Part shown: one piece after another, positions 34,158 to 49,000 of the stretch
How the letters are laid out: each line of letters begins with the position of its first letter
Numbering within the stretch: the first letter of the stretch is position 1
Source: Panagrolaimus kolymaensis
Taxonomy: Eukaryota; Nematoda; Chromadorea; Rhabditida; Panagrolaimidae
DNA length: 64,000 bases
NCBI GenBank assembly: GCA_028622995.1
Contig: JAJQJQ010000023.1
Location: forward strand, 1,054,001-1,118,000
Direction of reading: 5' to 3'
Program-made: the position numbers and the translations under genes
Notes under the pieces: model-generated
The model's input: the letters and a program-made list of their open reading frames with translations, nothing else
The model's database searches: none
Told to the model about the DNA's origin: nothing

Positions 34158-35876
34158 GATTTCAAGGAAAATTTTAGTTTAAAAAGTCGTTAATTTTTTT
34201 GTCGTCGTTGGTCGTTGTTGATGTCACTAAAAAGGAGCTAGCGTAAGTAATTTAGAAGCAAAAAATGGTAATATTGAACGCGATTTTGAGGTTATTAAAA
34301 AAAAGGAAAGATTTAAAACGATAGCAGAAGTCTTTCATCAATCATAATCAAAAATAAAGTTACTTTCCTTTATTAATTACATCTTCTAAAAATTTGCAAG
34401 AATTGGTTACTTGGAAAAAGTTTTTAAAAATCAAAAATGATGTTGTTTTTTTATTGCAAATGTTTTATAATCAAAACATCTGGAATTTTATGTTTCTTCA
34501 GCTGAAAAAATATCAAAGAAAAAATCATAATGTTTTCTTTTGCAAAATAAAAAACATAAACTTTATGTTATCTTTTTTTGTCTGTGCCAGTTTGTTTGTG
34601 GTGGATAAACCTTTTTCTTGTTGAAAAATGAAAAAACGTTTGTTGGATAAAGAAAAGCACGCAAGAAAGAAAGATAGAGCAAAGGCAAAATGTCAGTGGT
34701 TTTGAGGTGAAGAAGCAAGCAGCGCCCACGCTTCAAAAATGTATGTATGTTAGTTAAGTGACTGATTAGCGAAGATAACCATAAAAAATGAAACGAATAA
34801 AAAAATTATGTTAGATTTTTAAATGACGAGTTAAAAAAATTTTAAAAATCGGATAAGAAAATGAAAAGAAAAAAACAATTCAACATTCTGATTTTCAGGC
34901 CATTGTTGAAGGCGTAGAAAGCTTAATATAAAAATTAATTCGCTAAAAATTATAAATAATAGTCAAAGTCAAAAAACATTGACTATTATTTTTAAAAAAT
35001 TTATGCGATATGAAATTTTCAAAAATGCTTTAACAGAAAAGCGAGCTAAGAAGCTACAGTATTCATTCGGGGGAAAGAAAGATAAAAATACCAATAAAAT
35101 CCATAAAAATTCACTTTAAAAAATTAACATAAACCTAAATTTAAACTTTCAAAATCCAATAAAAAAAAACAACAAATTATTTTTTTCGCCGCCGCTTTCA
35201 TCAACGAAACAACCTGTTTATCTCAAGCATGTTGTTGCCATCAAAATGAAAAAAATTTCTTTAATCATCGAGAAAAATTTTTTTTGTTGCCGCTATTGTC
35301 TTTTTCTTCCTCCGGAAACAGCACCGATCTCTCGCTTTCTTTTTTGCTGGCTTACATGTGTGTGAACAGCTGTCACATAATTGCGATTTCGATCATATCC
35401 ACAAAGCTCACGCAACAATAAACAAATACATATTTCTTTTTTTCCATTTTTTTTCATCACGCTCGAGAATAATCCAAGACATTTTTTTTTCTGCATGCCA
35501 TTGAAGAAAAAAACGGGTGTGTTGTGTTGAAAATGAGATCTTTTTTTCTCGTTGCTTTGTTTCGAGCCCCTCAAAACAAAAGGAAAAGCAAACGTTTGTG
35601 AATCGAATCAGCAATGATCCATGAAAGTTTTTCTGTTGTGTTTATTGATAAACCTACCTTTGTTTCAGCTGCTCATTGCCACGGAATGTGTGACTTTATT
35701 TTTGTTTAAAAAAAGAATAGAAATTTTTAAAAAAAGAGCCAAGATTAAAACAGAAAAAGTAAAGGCAAAAATAGTGTTTTAAAAAATCAATCCACGGCTT
35801 CAAATAAAAATTGGGAAAATAATACAAACATTTTATTCAGCATTATTAAACAAATCAAAAATTATTAAATTCTTTT
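34158..35876. other. intergenic region
   Basis: Promoter side of the PDZ/ZM gene and 3' side of the kinase gene. A/T-rich; the open frames near 34394-34624 and 35293-35614 are low-complexity and unsupported. Confidence 0.5.
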
Positions 35877-38838
35877 TTAAATGTAACATGGATCAGGAAA
35901 AACTTGTAAATACCCAGCATTTTTTTCTTCTTCTTCTAGCAATTGAAATAATTTTCCTTGAATTTTTTCAAAAGTTGGTCTATTTTCTTTTTTCATTAAC
36001 CAACAACTTTTCATAATTTCAATAATATTCCATGGCATTAATTTTGGAGGTTCAAGTCTTTTATCATTTTTTAAGAATTCGGTTAATCCTTCCATATTTT
36101 TTATATTTGAATATGGTAAAGCTCCGAAAGACCATATTTCATACATAACTATTCCAAACGACCAAATATCACTTGATTCAGAAAATATTCGATTTGTTAA
36201 TGCTTCAATGGATAACCATCGCCATGGAAGAGTTTTATGTTTTGATGATGCCATATAAATTGATGAATAATCATTGCATTCAGAACAAAGTTCAAAATCA
36301 CCAAGTTTTGCAACATTTGAATGTGAAATAAGAATATTTCGAGCTGCAACATCTCGATGCACAAGATTTTTAGATGCCACATATTTTAACGCATCTAAAA
36401 TGAAGAATTATCTGTTTAGAATCTCAAAAGCTTGGAATAATAAGCTTTAGAGTAGGGTGAAACAATAAAAAAGAATTACCTGAAATTTGCCATAAAAATT
36501 GCAAATACAAGTTATTAGGAAATAATATATTATTTTTAGATTTTGTATTACTTTTTACATGTTTATATAAACATGTGTTCATTTGATCAAAAATTAAGCA
36601 TGGAGTTCCTTGATACGTGGTCCATCCAATAGCTAAACAAAGATATGGATGATGTTTAAGTTTTTGACACATTTTTAATTCATTTTCAAAATCCATATAT
36701 GAAGAAAATTTGGTTAAAATTTTTATTGCAACATTGCTACAATAATTGGAAGAAGAATTTTTTATTGTTGCTGAATAAACTATACTACTATGGCCTTCAC
36801 CAAGTTTATCTTTATCATTCACTATTATTTCATCTTCAGATATACACAAATCGGTGTATTCGGTTCCCAAATATGGTCGACTAAAATTAAATTTTTTAAA
36901 ACTTTTTTTGTAAGATTAATGGAGCAAAACCTGTAAAAGCTTTTAACAATAAAGAATTTGATTCTATCCTTTTTTATTATAATCGCTATAATTATTATAG
37001 CAATTAATGCAATAGCTGCCACAGTAGGAATTATTACTATTAACCAAATGCCAATGTTAGATGCTGCGGTCGTTATCTTTGGTTTTTCTGAAATCTGATT
37101 TTAACTTTATTTTGTTAGTTTTATCCTACCATATTTCCGATATGGAATAATATCTTTAATATCACTATAATTGTGGTAATTAATTAAATAAAATTCTGAA
37201 TAATCTCCATAATTATGTTTTGCTTTCCAATTTTCAAAACTGTTTTTTGTTGCTTCTGCGGCATTATTATTGGTTTCATTTTCGTCATTATTAAGATATA
37301 AAACAAAAGCAACTTTCTAAAAAAGAATGCTGCAAGGCTCTCTGCTATTTTTTTTATTAATGTCAAACCTGAAAATCATCAGCTACAGAATCATGATGAA
37401 CATTAGTTGAAACATTAAAATCTTGAAAAACATCCGTGATAATAAGATTATATTGAAAATTATGGATGGTTTCTGTTTGATAAATGGATGTAAAATTTTT
37501 AATTAAAGAATAAAAGTTTGATGGAGGATTTTTCCTTGCATCTTAAAAATTTATTTGAAAAGTTAAAAGATTTAAAAAAAACTTACAATAATGCGGCCAA
37601 TATTTTTGAAATATATATTTTTTTATAAAATCAAAATATTCCACAAATTCTTTTTGCTTTCCTTTTACACATGGAACAACAAATTCTAAAAACTTTTAAA
37701 CTATCTCCAAAGTCATTAATAGCTTTTTTACCTGTAGCTATGGTATAAGAATAATATCGACGAATAACATAAAAATAAAAAATAAATCTTTCAGTTTTAG
37801 TTATATTTGATGCCGATGGAAAAACAACGTCTTTAATATAATCTCTCACGACATACCATTTTAGTCGATCAAGATATATCAAAAAATTAAACGTATTTTC
37901 AACCAAGTTTACACTGTATTCTGAAAGAAAAATCGATCCTTTTCGTGAAGCGTAAATAATTAATAATTTACAAATTTTTACCTAATTGATCCCCCAAAAA
38001 CATATATGCTTCTTCTTTGGTGACATTATTGAATTTTGGAATAACTCGATAATGAATATTAGATTCGCATGGTCTTTCGTCCCTTAAAAATTAAGCCTTT
38101 ATTTTTTCATAAAATCGAGAACTTTGTTTATTTACCGATCTTGCAATAATAACGCGTAATGGCTTTTGAAGTTAACATTTGATTTTGTAAAATTTTCAAA
38201 TGCATTTTCCCATATACATTTATCACTTATAACCAAATGGGTATATTTAATTAATACGGAATCATTGGAGGCTAATAAAGATTTTTGAGTGATTAAATTT
38301 GATAATTTGCAAATTGGCTAAAAAATAAAAGATTGTAATTTTTTGGGTTTTTGGTTTTATAAACTAACATTTTTATCACAATTTTTTTCTAAAGTTTTGC
38401 CCAAAGAATTATTTTTCAATTCCTAAAAAGTTAGCTTTCGAAAGATTTTTTTTAAACGTTGAAAAAAGACAAACCATTTTAAATTCATTTGATTCCAACA
38501 TAGACTCAAGTTCAACAGAAATATTTTTATTTCCTGTATTCAAATCATACGTTAAATTTCGATTTCCTGAATATAAAAAGATTGGAAGATTATGAGTTAC
38601 TCGACATCTTACGCATCCGTTTTGTAACTAAAAACTTGGTTATTTTTTCCACAAAAAAATAAAAGCTCACAGAAATATAATATTCCAATAATTCCACAAT
38701 TTTTCCTATTTCATAATTTTTATTTAATACAATTTGAACGTAGGTTTGACGTTGAGTAGCTGGATATGAAATCCATACATCACAAAAAGTTAAAATAAAA
38801 AATAATGATAAACAAAGAAACAAAAATATTCGATTCAT
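35877..38838 (-). CDS. receptor tyrosine kinase with DFE instead of DFG
   Basis: Twelve exons on the minus strand: 38671-38838, 38475-38627, 38369-38422, 38136-38317, 37982-38082, 37732-37920, 37587-37685, 37369-37541, 37130-37316, 36931-37087, 36480-36880 and 35877-36394. They encode 793 residues with all phases consistent. A signal peptide (MNRIFLFLCLSLFFILTFC) is followed by a ~430-residue ectodomain with few cysteines (GCVRCRV early) and a possibly VWA-like stretch (FLIYLDRLKW... NLIITDVFQDF, weak). The transmembrane helix is at ~449-474. The kinase domain runs ~500-785: GEGHSSIV, Lys541 in VAIK, HRDVAARN (Asp636), then DFE (654-656) where DFG is expected, and SDIWSFGIVMYEIWSFG. HRDVAARN marks it as a tyrosine kinase. 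The ligand is unknown. Activity is uncertain because of the DFG change. Confidence 0.88.
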
Positions 38839-41800
38839 TAAACAATGATGTCAAGAAATTAATATTGTTTATCTTTTAAGATTTCCAACCCAAAACTTTA
38901 AAAGATAAAAGTTAGAAAATAGAAAAATTAGGAGTAAATATAATTTATTACAGAAAAGCTTTTGCACAACAACAAAAAATCGCGGCCAAAATAATTTTCT
39001 TGTTTTTGAAAAAATAAAATCTCGTTTAAATTTTTTCCCTTTTGATAAGAGCTTTTCTTTCTATTTAAAAATAAAAAACAAATACTGATAACATAAAATT
39101 AAACATAGATGATGAGGAAATCAAAATTTATTTTTAAAAATTGTTTTCGTAAAAAATCATCAAAACATGAAGCATAAAACAAAGGACCTTTTAAATTCTT
39201 TTTTTTAATAATTCAAAACATAATATCTAATTAAAACATAAAAAAAGCATTCTTTAAACAATATTTTCATTAAAATTTCAAAAGTATTGTTTTTTTTAAC
39301 CCATTTGTTTATTTATGAAAATTTTACTGGAAGACGCAAATCATAAAGATTTTTTTATTTATTTTACTATGGTTGCTATAAACGAGAATTTTAATTCTAC
39401 TTGGTGTTTTGTTTTATATCTCGAGCTTACTATGTTCTTCGTTCAAACAAATTTTTTAACTTTGCATTCATTTTTTCTAAATGTTTTTGCACCATCCATT
39501 TTTTCTCTTTTGATTTTAATTTTTGTATTTGATCAAAGGAACCAACTAGTTTTCTTGAAGAACTGTTTTTCAAGTCCATTTTGTACAGTAACTGAATTTC
39601 ATCATCAACATCAAGACCCCATCACAAAAAAGGATTGACCGATTATGAATCGGCAGCAAAAAAATAAACTTCATTATTCAATTTTCCTCAAAAAATAAAT
39701 ATAAAACTTTCACTTTTATTTTCGCGCATTTTCAACCAATCATTTTCATCGACAAAATTATCGGCGTCTGCCTCTTTGTTATTCTCAAAAGCAAGCTGAT
39801 CTTTAACTCTCTATATTTTTCCATTACGGTCGATTGAATACTAAAAAATTCTTAATCAAACATGCATATCAAAAAAATTTCAGGAGTCAAAGTGTGCCGA
39901 AGCGTAAAAAATTATATTTTTCCGTTTCGCTTGTTTTAGAAAATTTGCAATCTTCAAATTTCATCAGCGGCATTAAAAAAAGCACGGGTTTGGTTGATTG
40001 AAAAAAAAAATTAACTTAAGTTACTTCAAAAAAAACAAGAGACTAGTCTCGATTGAAATCAAAAAATAAAATGCAAAAAAGAAGAAGATGGGGATGCGAT
40101 GCCGATCATCAACGGTGGCGCCGCTGCGACCTTGGCGGGATTGAATAACTTTCTTTATTTATTTTTGCTTGCCTAAAAAAATTTGTTTTTCATTTTTATC
40201 GAAATTTTCTTAATGATTTTTAGTATTAAAATTAGGAGTTTATTTTCCTGATCCGGTTTTTTAAAACAGAGAAGTTCCTTGATGCCTCAAGACTGGTGAT
40301 GGAAGTGAAAGTTACAGTAGTATTAAGGGACGTCATCGTTGACGTAAAAGTGAAATCATCTCTCTTTTTTGTTTACGCAATTTGTCTTTTGATAGTAGCC
40401 AATGAAAAATGTGTCTTCTCTAAAAAAGCTTTCATTAACTTTGAATGTGTTTGAAATATGTGAGAGGCAGGCTACTGTATGAACCGGAGAGAGAATGAGA
40501 TCGTCTTCCGAACTTTTTTTTAAATTCGGCAGCGAAATAAAAAATAAGGATAATAAAGAAAAAATTTATTTATATTTCCATAAATCTAATGTAGCTTTAT
40601 AAAATTTCTCACAAAAATGTAACTTTTTAGAAGGTCAAAAATTTGCATATTCTTCTTATAAATTTTTTTATAGAAAATTCAAATTTTTTATACCTCTCAG
40701 AGGCTCTTTGCCTTCCCAAATCACACGGCCCTTTTTTAATGTTTATCCTTAAAAAATAAATATCATTAATTTATATCTCCCATTGTTAATCAAAAAAAAA
40801 TATTTAAATCTGATAGTGTTTATAAACCTAACCTTTCAAGGATTCAAAATTTTCTCCATCTCGAGTGATGGAAGGAAGAGCAATAAATTTTTCGCATTTT
40901 TTTCTTCATTATTTTCATTAATGAATCTTCCCATAATTTTTTTTAAATAAAAGGTGTCAAGGATGGCACCAATTTAATTTAATATTTTTATTTATGATTG
41001 ATGAGCTACAGAATTTTGGTAAAATGCCAATCTATTGTTACACAAAAAAATTTTCTTTGCGTTTTGTTCTTGACACTTTCTCGTGATTGTGAGATTACTC
41101 TTCAAGGTCGAAATTTTTTTTACTTTACTTTTTTGTCACCTATCTCACTCGGCATTGGCATTTTTTTGATTGATATTTCTTCACTTTTTTCATAGATAAT
41201 TGTTACTTGAAATTTGACGAAGTTTTTGGTACGTTTCGAATTTTGCGCTTTGGAAATTTCAAAAATTTAAATTTTAGGTAGCCAACTAGGAGGAGACCAT
41301 TTTTAATGTTTTTTGCCAAATTACTTTCCTTCTGTTTATCATGTTTTTAACAACCTTTAGTTCTCGAAAATTTAAAAGAAATCCCATTTGATTTTTGTTA
41401 AAAAATTGAAAATAATTAGTATTTCTGTTAAAACCGTTTTCAGTATTTTTTTTGATTCTCATCTCTTCATACTTTTTTAAATTTTTGAATAATTGGAAGT
41501 TTACGATATTTGTTTCTTCTCAATTCGTTGCTATCCTTCGTGATCCATTCCATTCTTTTAAATGCCACATTTAAATCTTTCTTTATCCAGTTCTTTTTTT
41601 TATAAAGCCTTTTTATGAGACTGCAGGAGATTCTTCTCACACTTTTTTAATCCATTTGATTCTTTAAAAACTTTTATAGTCGTTTTTTTACAACTTTAAA
41701 AAAAAGAAAGAAAGATGAAGATATTTTTTTGGTTTATTCCTTTGTGTCATTGTAAAAAACACCACATGATTAAAAACTCGATTTGAAACGATTATAATTT

Positions 41801-44800
41801 TTTTTATTGTTCAGAAGTTTTTTTATAAATCCTTTCTCAAATGTTTTTTTTAACATAGACTGTAAATTTTTTTCATCTCCCTCTTTCTTTGGCTCTTTGA
41901 TGAATAAAAAAAAGTGTCCTTCAACAACCATAAAAAAAATAAGAATAAAAAGTAGTCAATCGTCGGTAACGTCGATGTAAAAGAACGCTTTTGTTTTTGA
42001 GGATAGAAAAAGAGAAGGGGAACATGAAATAATAAAATAACTATAAAAAATTTTCCAAGTTTTTTTATATTCTTCAAAAAAAATTTATGTTTTGGAATCC
42101 TTCTTTTTATTTTTAAGGGTTCTCTTTTTTGAAACATAAAAACCAAAATCAACACAAAAATGCCGACACTCAAAAAAATTTTTTGTTTCTTTTTTTTCAA
42201 AAAAAAGTTTTGATTGGAAGGTCATGTTTTGATTTCTGCCGAAGAAAATTAACATTTTTGGCGCGGGATTTCTTTTTCTCTTCTTCTTGATTTAAGTCAT
42301 CATCAAAATTTCATTTGTTTTGAAATTGGTTCATGGAAAAATGTTTCTTTTTTTTAAATAAGAAATTTACCGCTTGCTTTTATTTGAGTAACAAAACAGT
42401 GGTTGAAACATTTTTTGAACGACTAAGGTTAGATGAAAGCGGATTGTTTTTGGACTTTGAGAATGAAATATTTTGGCATAGTTTTTAATTTCCCTTCAGT
42501 TTTTGGTTTTTTTTATTAAATTCTGATGCACAAAATTAATTTGTGGAATTAAGAAAAATATCAATGTGCGTAAATAAGTTTAATGCCAAATTGCGTATCG
42601 AACGAAAAAGAACTTGAAATTTTAAATATTTAATTTTCTCTTTGAAGCAATCTTTCCTCTATCGTTTTTTATCAAAGGTTTTACTATCCAAATTTTCCGA
42701 AGAGTTATAATTATATAATAATCTCCACTGTGCTTATTGACATAGTTCTGAAAACTTTTATCTACCTTTTTAATTCATTTTGTGCTTCCTCCATTTTAGA
42801 ATACCTATTTGTTAGCTTTTTTCTTTCCAATATTTATGCCTTTCTAATTAATTGTTAGTCACTTTACGCATTAGCTATCGAAAATATTAATTAACGGTCC
42901 AACTAAGCACCAAGTGAAACAAAAAAACTTTCTGAGTCGAGAAAAAAAAAATCTTGATTAATTTCGACATAACTTTTCTTTTTGTTCCCTCACTTTTTAG
43001 TTTTTTTCGTGAATCATAATTTATTTTTAATTTTCTTTTTTTTAATGGAAGTTAGTTAAAAATGGCTGGATGAAGAAAAAGAAAAAAATGTGTGAGAGAA
43101 AGCCTTGTACGCTGATTATAATCTTTTTTCTTCAATCTTCAAACAAATAATAAAAAAAAGCTTCAGCCCGAGAAGATGATGGAGAATTGAGGGCATTAAA
43201 CCTGACACTACCATCCATCCTCATCATTTTCACAATCAAAATCAAAAAATCACTGAAAAATAAAAAAACGAGTGAATTAACGGAAAGGAAAAAAACTACT
43301 GAAATTTTTTTTGACAAAAATGATTTTTGACAATGTCTTAAAATTCATCAAATTTTATGAATTTTTTTTTGTTTTTCAACACAAAAGAGAGAAGGAAATA
43401 TACAATGTCGATGTCGGCGTTGTTGTCGTCCTTCAAAGTTAACGATGACAGAAATTTTTTTTGTTGAATGGTGTTTTTTACAAAAGGGTGTTTTTTGGGG
43501 TTCCTATTCTTTCTTTGAAGAAGGTAATTATAATTTGTTTTTTTTTTTGGAGAATTCAAAAAAAAGCTTTTTCATTACTTGAAGCTGCTTTGATTTGGAG
43601 GACTTCGAAGGCCATCATGATTTTTCTGGAGCTAGGAATTAGTAAGAGGCAGGCGAAGCAAAAGCGACCGCGGTTGCAGTGGCAATGACCTTCAATAAAA
43701 AAAATACAAAAAGCAGCAAAAGAATTTTGGTAATGAATTTTTTTCTCTTAAATGCGGCACTTTTTTTTGATTTACAATGTTTTTTTGAATTATTCAAAAA
43801 TTACAAAATGATTTTTGACATGATGAAGGAATTTTTGCTTTGATAATGGCGGCGTAAAATTATCGAAAAAAGATGGTTGTCAGCAAGTTTTTGGGAGGTA
43901 ATGATGATTGAGTTTGAAAGTTTTTTTGGCATGTCTGTCAGAGTTCAAAAAAATAAAAACAAACTTTCATGAGGGTAAAGAAGAAAACGACCTTAAAGTA
44001 TGGAATAAATATTATCGTCTATTTGTTGTTTACATAAGATTTAAGAATTCACAAATGCTACAATTTGTTTTGCTGAAATCCAAAATTTTTTATTTCAAGA
44101 AAGCCTTTCTTCAACAGTAATTAATTACTTTATTAACCCCACAAATTTTGAAAACCTTTTTTTAGAATTTTGTCGTAACTTCTTCATAAACTTGCGCTTC
44201 CTTTTCTATTTCTGTCTGCTTTGGGAATACTGTACTTTCAGTTGGCCAAAAAGTTTTTTATCTGTCTGGAAAAAAGATGTTTCGTAAATAAATGTTTTTG
44301 TTTGCTCGCTTTATTTAACATAGGGTCTGCTATTATCGTAGCTTTTGACATTTGATTTTTTCATTTTCATCTTTTCCATTTGTGATGAAGAGAGCTCTTT
44401 TTTTCTAATTATTTTACACCCATCAGCAACTATCGCTCGTTTACCGTAACTTTGACATTTAGATTTTTTTTCACTGCTATCTTTTTTCTTCTTTTGAAAG
44501 TCTTTGCATCCCGAAACTTACATAATCATATACAAAATGCAAATGAGTTTTTTTTCTTCATTCGTTGATCGGATGAAAAAAAAGTAAGCAAATGCCCGTG
44601 TTTTGTTGTTGTTGCTTGTATCGAAAAAAAAACCGTTAAGTTTTTTTTTCATTGGCAAAAATGAGAAGAAAAAAGTTTATCGAAAAAAACCATGAAAAAA
44701 AAAATCTTTTTCTGTTTTTTTACTTCCACCATTTCTTTTAACTGAATACTTTTCATTTATTTTTTGGGGTTGATTGACAAATAGCTTTTCATTGAAAATT

Positions 44801-46046
44801 TCTTGTACTACCTTCTTTAATCAATCATACATAAACGAGAAAAAAAGAAAAAAATGCCAAGTTATATACTTATTTTTGTCCTTGATAAATATGTATGATG
44901 ATGATGCTGCTACGAGAATATGATTATATTGCGTTTTTTGTCCCTCATTTTTTTATTACCAAAAAAATTGGTTTTTTAGTTTATTGAAGAAAAAAAATTA
45001 GGCTTCATGATTGCTTTTTCATTTTTTTGATATTTGGCGTGTCGCCCAACTAATCATCACCGATAAAAAAACGGTTGCAATGCTTAAAGTAAAGAACTGA
45101 TCGTAATCAGTAAAGAAAAAAAAAGATGCTGTGTTGACAAAAAAAAAGGTGAAGCAAGTGTTTTTTCCTTCTTCTCTCGTGCGCTTTTTTATGATGATTG
45201 TAAAAAAAGTAAAAAAGTAGACGATATGACTGCTGATTTGCTTTCATGAGTTCTAAAATAAAAAAGAGTAAAAAAATGTTCTTTAATGGGTGCTAATTAA
45301 AAATGGATTTATGGTATCACTCATGAAAGAATCCAAGATACATGGATTTTCGAGACAGCCTTAATGGGTTAGATGTGTCGTTAACAAGCAATTGAAAACA
45401 AAATTGACAAAATCTCCTGGAGCTTTCTTTCTCACTCTTCCGTTGAATTCATTTCTTAAAGATTTTATGATGAAATTTGTAGGTGGTCTAATTTAAGTGG
45501 TTTTTTTTATTACCATTTTTTAAATTAAAAATTAGAATTTATTTTTTAAAAAAATTGTTAAAAGGTTCTAAAAGCTAGAGAGGAGACCTTAAGAAAATGA
45601 AACTAGTTTCAGTGATTGGATGCGAAAGCTGATAGAAAAATGTTTTTATTGGAGAAAGCAACCAGCTGATACTCACAAAACTTGTGTGATAAGCTGAGTC
45701 TCCAAAAGCATGCGATTTAAAGATGGATTAAAAAAAAACAAAGACGATTTTATCCTTTTAAAATTAATATTATTTTGATAATTTTTCTAACAATTTTTTG
45801 ATTTTACTGTTTTCTTTTCCCTTTCTTTTTCATCTAATCAGTCTTCCTATTTCTTCCATGCGCCTCTCATCTCTTTTTGCATTCCTTTTTCATTCTGACA
45901 CTTAATTAATAAACTGTTTAACTTTGGTTTCTCTTTACCGAAATTTTCAAAATAACACCAAATGTCCTTGTCAAATTCGAATGGAAAGAGAAAAAATTAA
46001 AAGCTGTCAACCCAAAAAAGTGACCGATTATTCATATACCTCCTCT

Positions 46047-46068
46047 TCCTTTACTGGTCAGTAAAGGA
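46047..46068. promoter_or_regulatory. 22-bp near-perfect palindrome
   Basis: TCCTTTACTG and CAGTAAAGGA flank a GT centre: 10-bp arms without mismatch. It could be a site for a dimeric transcription factor. In A/T-rich sequence it is notable because the arms are of mixed composition. Confidence 0.3.
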
Positions 46069-49000
46069 GCCAGTCGGCTGCCAAAGCTTGATCATTCATT
46101 TATTTTTTCATAGACTTCCAAAATAAGAAAGAAAAGCGGCCTTGAAATTGTTTTGGATTTTTTTTGACTAAAATATTAAAATGCCGAAAGATTAATAGAC
46201 TCCTAAAAAATAGAAATATTTTCGGCATATATATGTTTTTTATGTGAAATTTATTAATTAAGAAAAAAAGCTGACGAGTTAGGCTCGGATGGTTTTTGAA
46301 GCAAGAAATAATGAAAGGTGTTGAAATTTCTGTATCAGATTTTTTCTATCAAAGAAATTTTTTGTAAATTATTTATTTGTTTTAAAAATTTAAAAAAGAA
46401 AATTGTGGAGGTTAATAGATTGGTAGAGTCATAATGGCGCCAAAAGCAATAGAATGCGCAATCAGCAAATAAATATTATATCAAAAAAAGGAACAAAAAA
46501 CTTTTAAAAAAAAGAGAGGGAAAATAAGAGACAATCGAATGAAGGTTGTTTAGTTGTTGTTGTGTGTTGGAGGAAAAAAGAATGGGTGGAAAAATGATAA
46601 TAGCGGTGGCGGGAAATGAAAGCTTGAAAATAGGTAACTTTTTAAAATTTTCAAATGGTCTTAAAACAATGTCTAAATATTATTTAAGAATTCTTTTTAA
46701 AGCTTTTAAACGATCGTTATTTTATTCACTCTTTTTGATCTCAATTTTTTTCTTGATATTTAAACCTCCATAACCTCAACGTTTTTTCTTATAATAGAAG
46801 TTATTTTTGGCTTGAGTTTTTATACGTTTTCTCTTTTTTTAGTGTGTGATGTTTGCGTGTGTACATAAATGCTAAAAAAATATTTGAAACGTGAAAGGAT
46901 TAAATTAAAGGCAAACCTACCGTTTCCAAAAAGATGAAATTCAAAAACCGTTTTGCTTGCTTTTTGTTTGTCACACAGAAGCTAATCTTTTTCTTGCTCA
47001 AAGCTATGAACGAGAACTACTGTATTGGAAATTAAAGATTTTTAAAGCTAGATTGTAAACCAAAGAATTTTTTGAGGTTTGAGCCAAACCAAATTTAAAA
47101 AATGATTATTTCATATGTTTGTTTTCTGATTCAATCATTTTTGTGCCATTTTTTTATTCTCTTTTTTTCTTCATAATTGTTTGTTTGCTTCTTAATCATC
47201 ACTCATCTTCCCATAATTTTCCCTCGCATTTTTCTTTTTCTTTTGTGATTTTCTTTTTTTTTTCAAAATAAATAAACTGACGCTAATCTTAGGTAATCGC
47301 TTTGCCGGAGGCAGATGACGACTATAAACGACGACGACGCAATCTTGGCGCCAGATTCTCGAATGAAGAGACTAAATAAAAAATAAGAAAGAAAAGAAGG
47401 CCAAGGCCTTCATTTCAAAAGAAAAGATATATACAATTTATTTTTTTCGAGAAAGACTGAAAATAATTTTTTTTACATTATTATTTTTGGCGGGAAGCTT
47501 TCCGTGTATTTGTGGCGTCGGTTTTTTTCTTCTATTTTATTTCAAGCGTTGTTCATGTTATCATTTCTTCATCGTCCCTTTCTCCTTCCTTTTTCTTTAC
47601 TTTGGCTGAGGGCTGGCCATCATTAAAGGATAACGTTCTTGTTGTTTCGTCCTTTTTTCTTATGTTTAAATTGCGGGCGGGCTACCTGCTAAGAAAAGAT
47701 AGAAAAAAAAGTGTTCATGAACGTTTGTGTTTATTTTACTTTTTTGTTTGTGATCATTGAGTTTTTCTTGGAGATTTTTTCATGGATGCTTGATGGTGAG
47801 AATGTATTCTTCCCGAAAATTTTGAAAGTTAATATGATTTTAACTTCCCTGGGGAACCAAAAAAAACTTCTTAACTCAATCCACCTCCAATGCCTACAAA
47901 TATGCCGACAAATTCACTTAAAATTTGGAAAATCGAATTAATAAAATAAAAATAAAAAAGTTGTGATTTTGCGAAGTGGATTTCAAATATTTAGATTTTT
48001 TGATCTTCCCATCTCGGGAAATGTATCATACTCTTGATTTTAGTGCCAATTCCAATTAATCTAAGTTTTTTTACAACGAACATTCAAGGCTACACTCTTT
48101 TAAAACTTTTTTACAACCCATTGTTTCCCTAATCTTTCTCTCTCTATTTATTTAAATTTTTTCTTCTTCAACATAGTTCCATTTAAAACTAAAAAAACTT
48201 CTATCATCACTGTGTTTTTTATTACCGCAATTTTAGTTCAAGGACGTCAAAAAACATCTCATTCACTCTTCTCTCCATTTTTCAACTCCTTTAACAAACA
48301 AAAAACAGTTACATAAAAAAAAATGGTGCAAACAAAGGCATTGTTGACAGACGCTCTTGTTGTTTGCTAATTACCACCTGCAATTTTATTATATTTTTGT
48401 ATTTGTTTGACAAAGAAAAAGAGAGGAATTAACAAATTTGATGTCTCCATTATTCCCATTTTTTTTTCATATCCATCAAAGGCATCTTTTTAAATTTGTT
48501 TAAACAAAGTTTTTTCTTCGTTTTTTTAATGGAAGAAAAAATGACTGTACCGTAAAAAAATTTTCTATTAGGATGCCATCATTTTTACTTATAAATAGGA
48601 GAGGTTTTTTATAAAAGGAGGTAGGATTAAGAAGGCGTGAGAAACTGTCAAAAAAGATTTCTTTTGTAGAAAGCAGATGATGATGACTATTTTGAACAAA
48701 AAAAAGAAACAGGATTTCAAAATCTGGGTGTGGGAAAGTTTCAACATCATTGTTGAATTATTGAAACTATTACAGTCATAATCGTAAGAAGAGAAGAAAG
48801 ACTTCAATGTTTCAATAGAAATGTTTGAAATAAAGCATGAATCATTGTTTGCTTTTGTAAATCCTTTTTTTTATTACTGAATAAGTTTACAAATGTTACG
48901 ATAGGAGGAGTGTCATCACATTTTCTAACTTTCAGCTTTAACATTTTTCTTTCATATTTTTTTACTTCTTTAACTTTTTTTACTCTTTTTAAATTCACAA

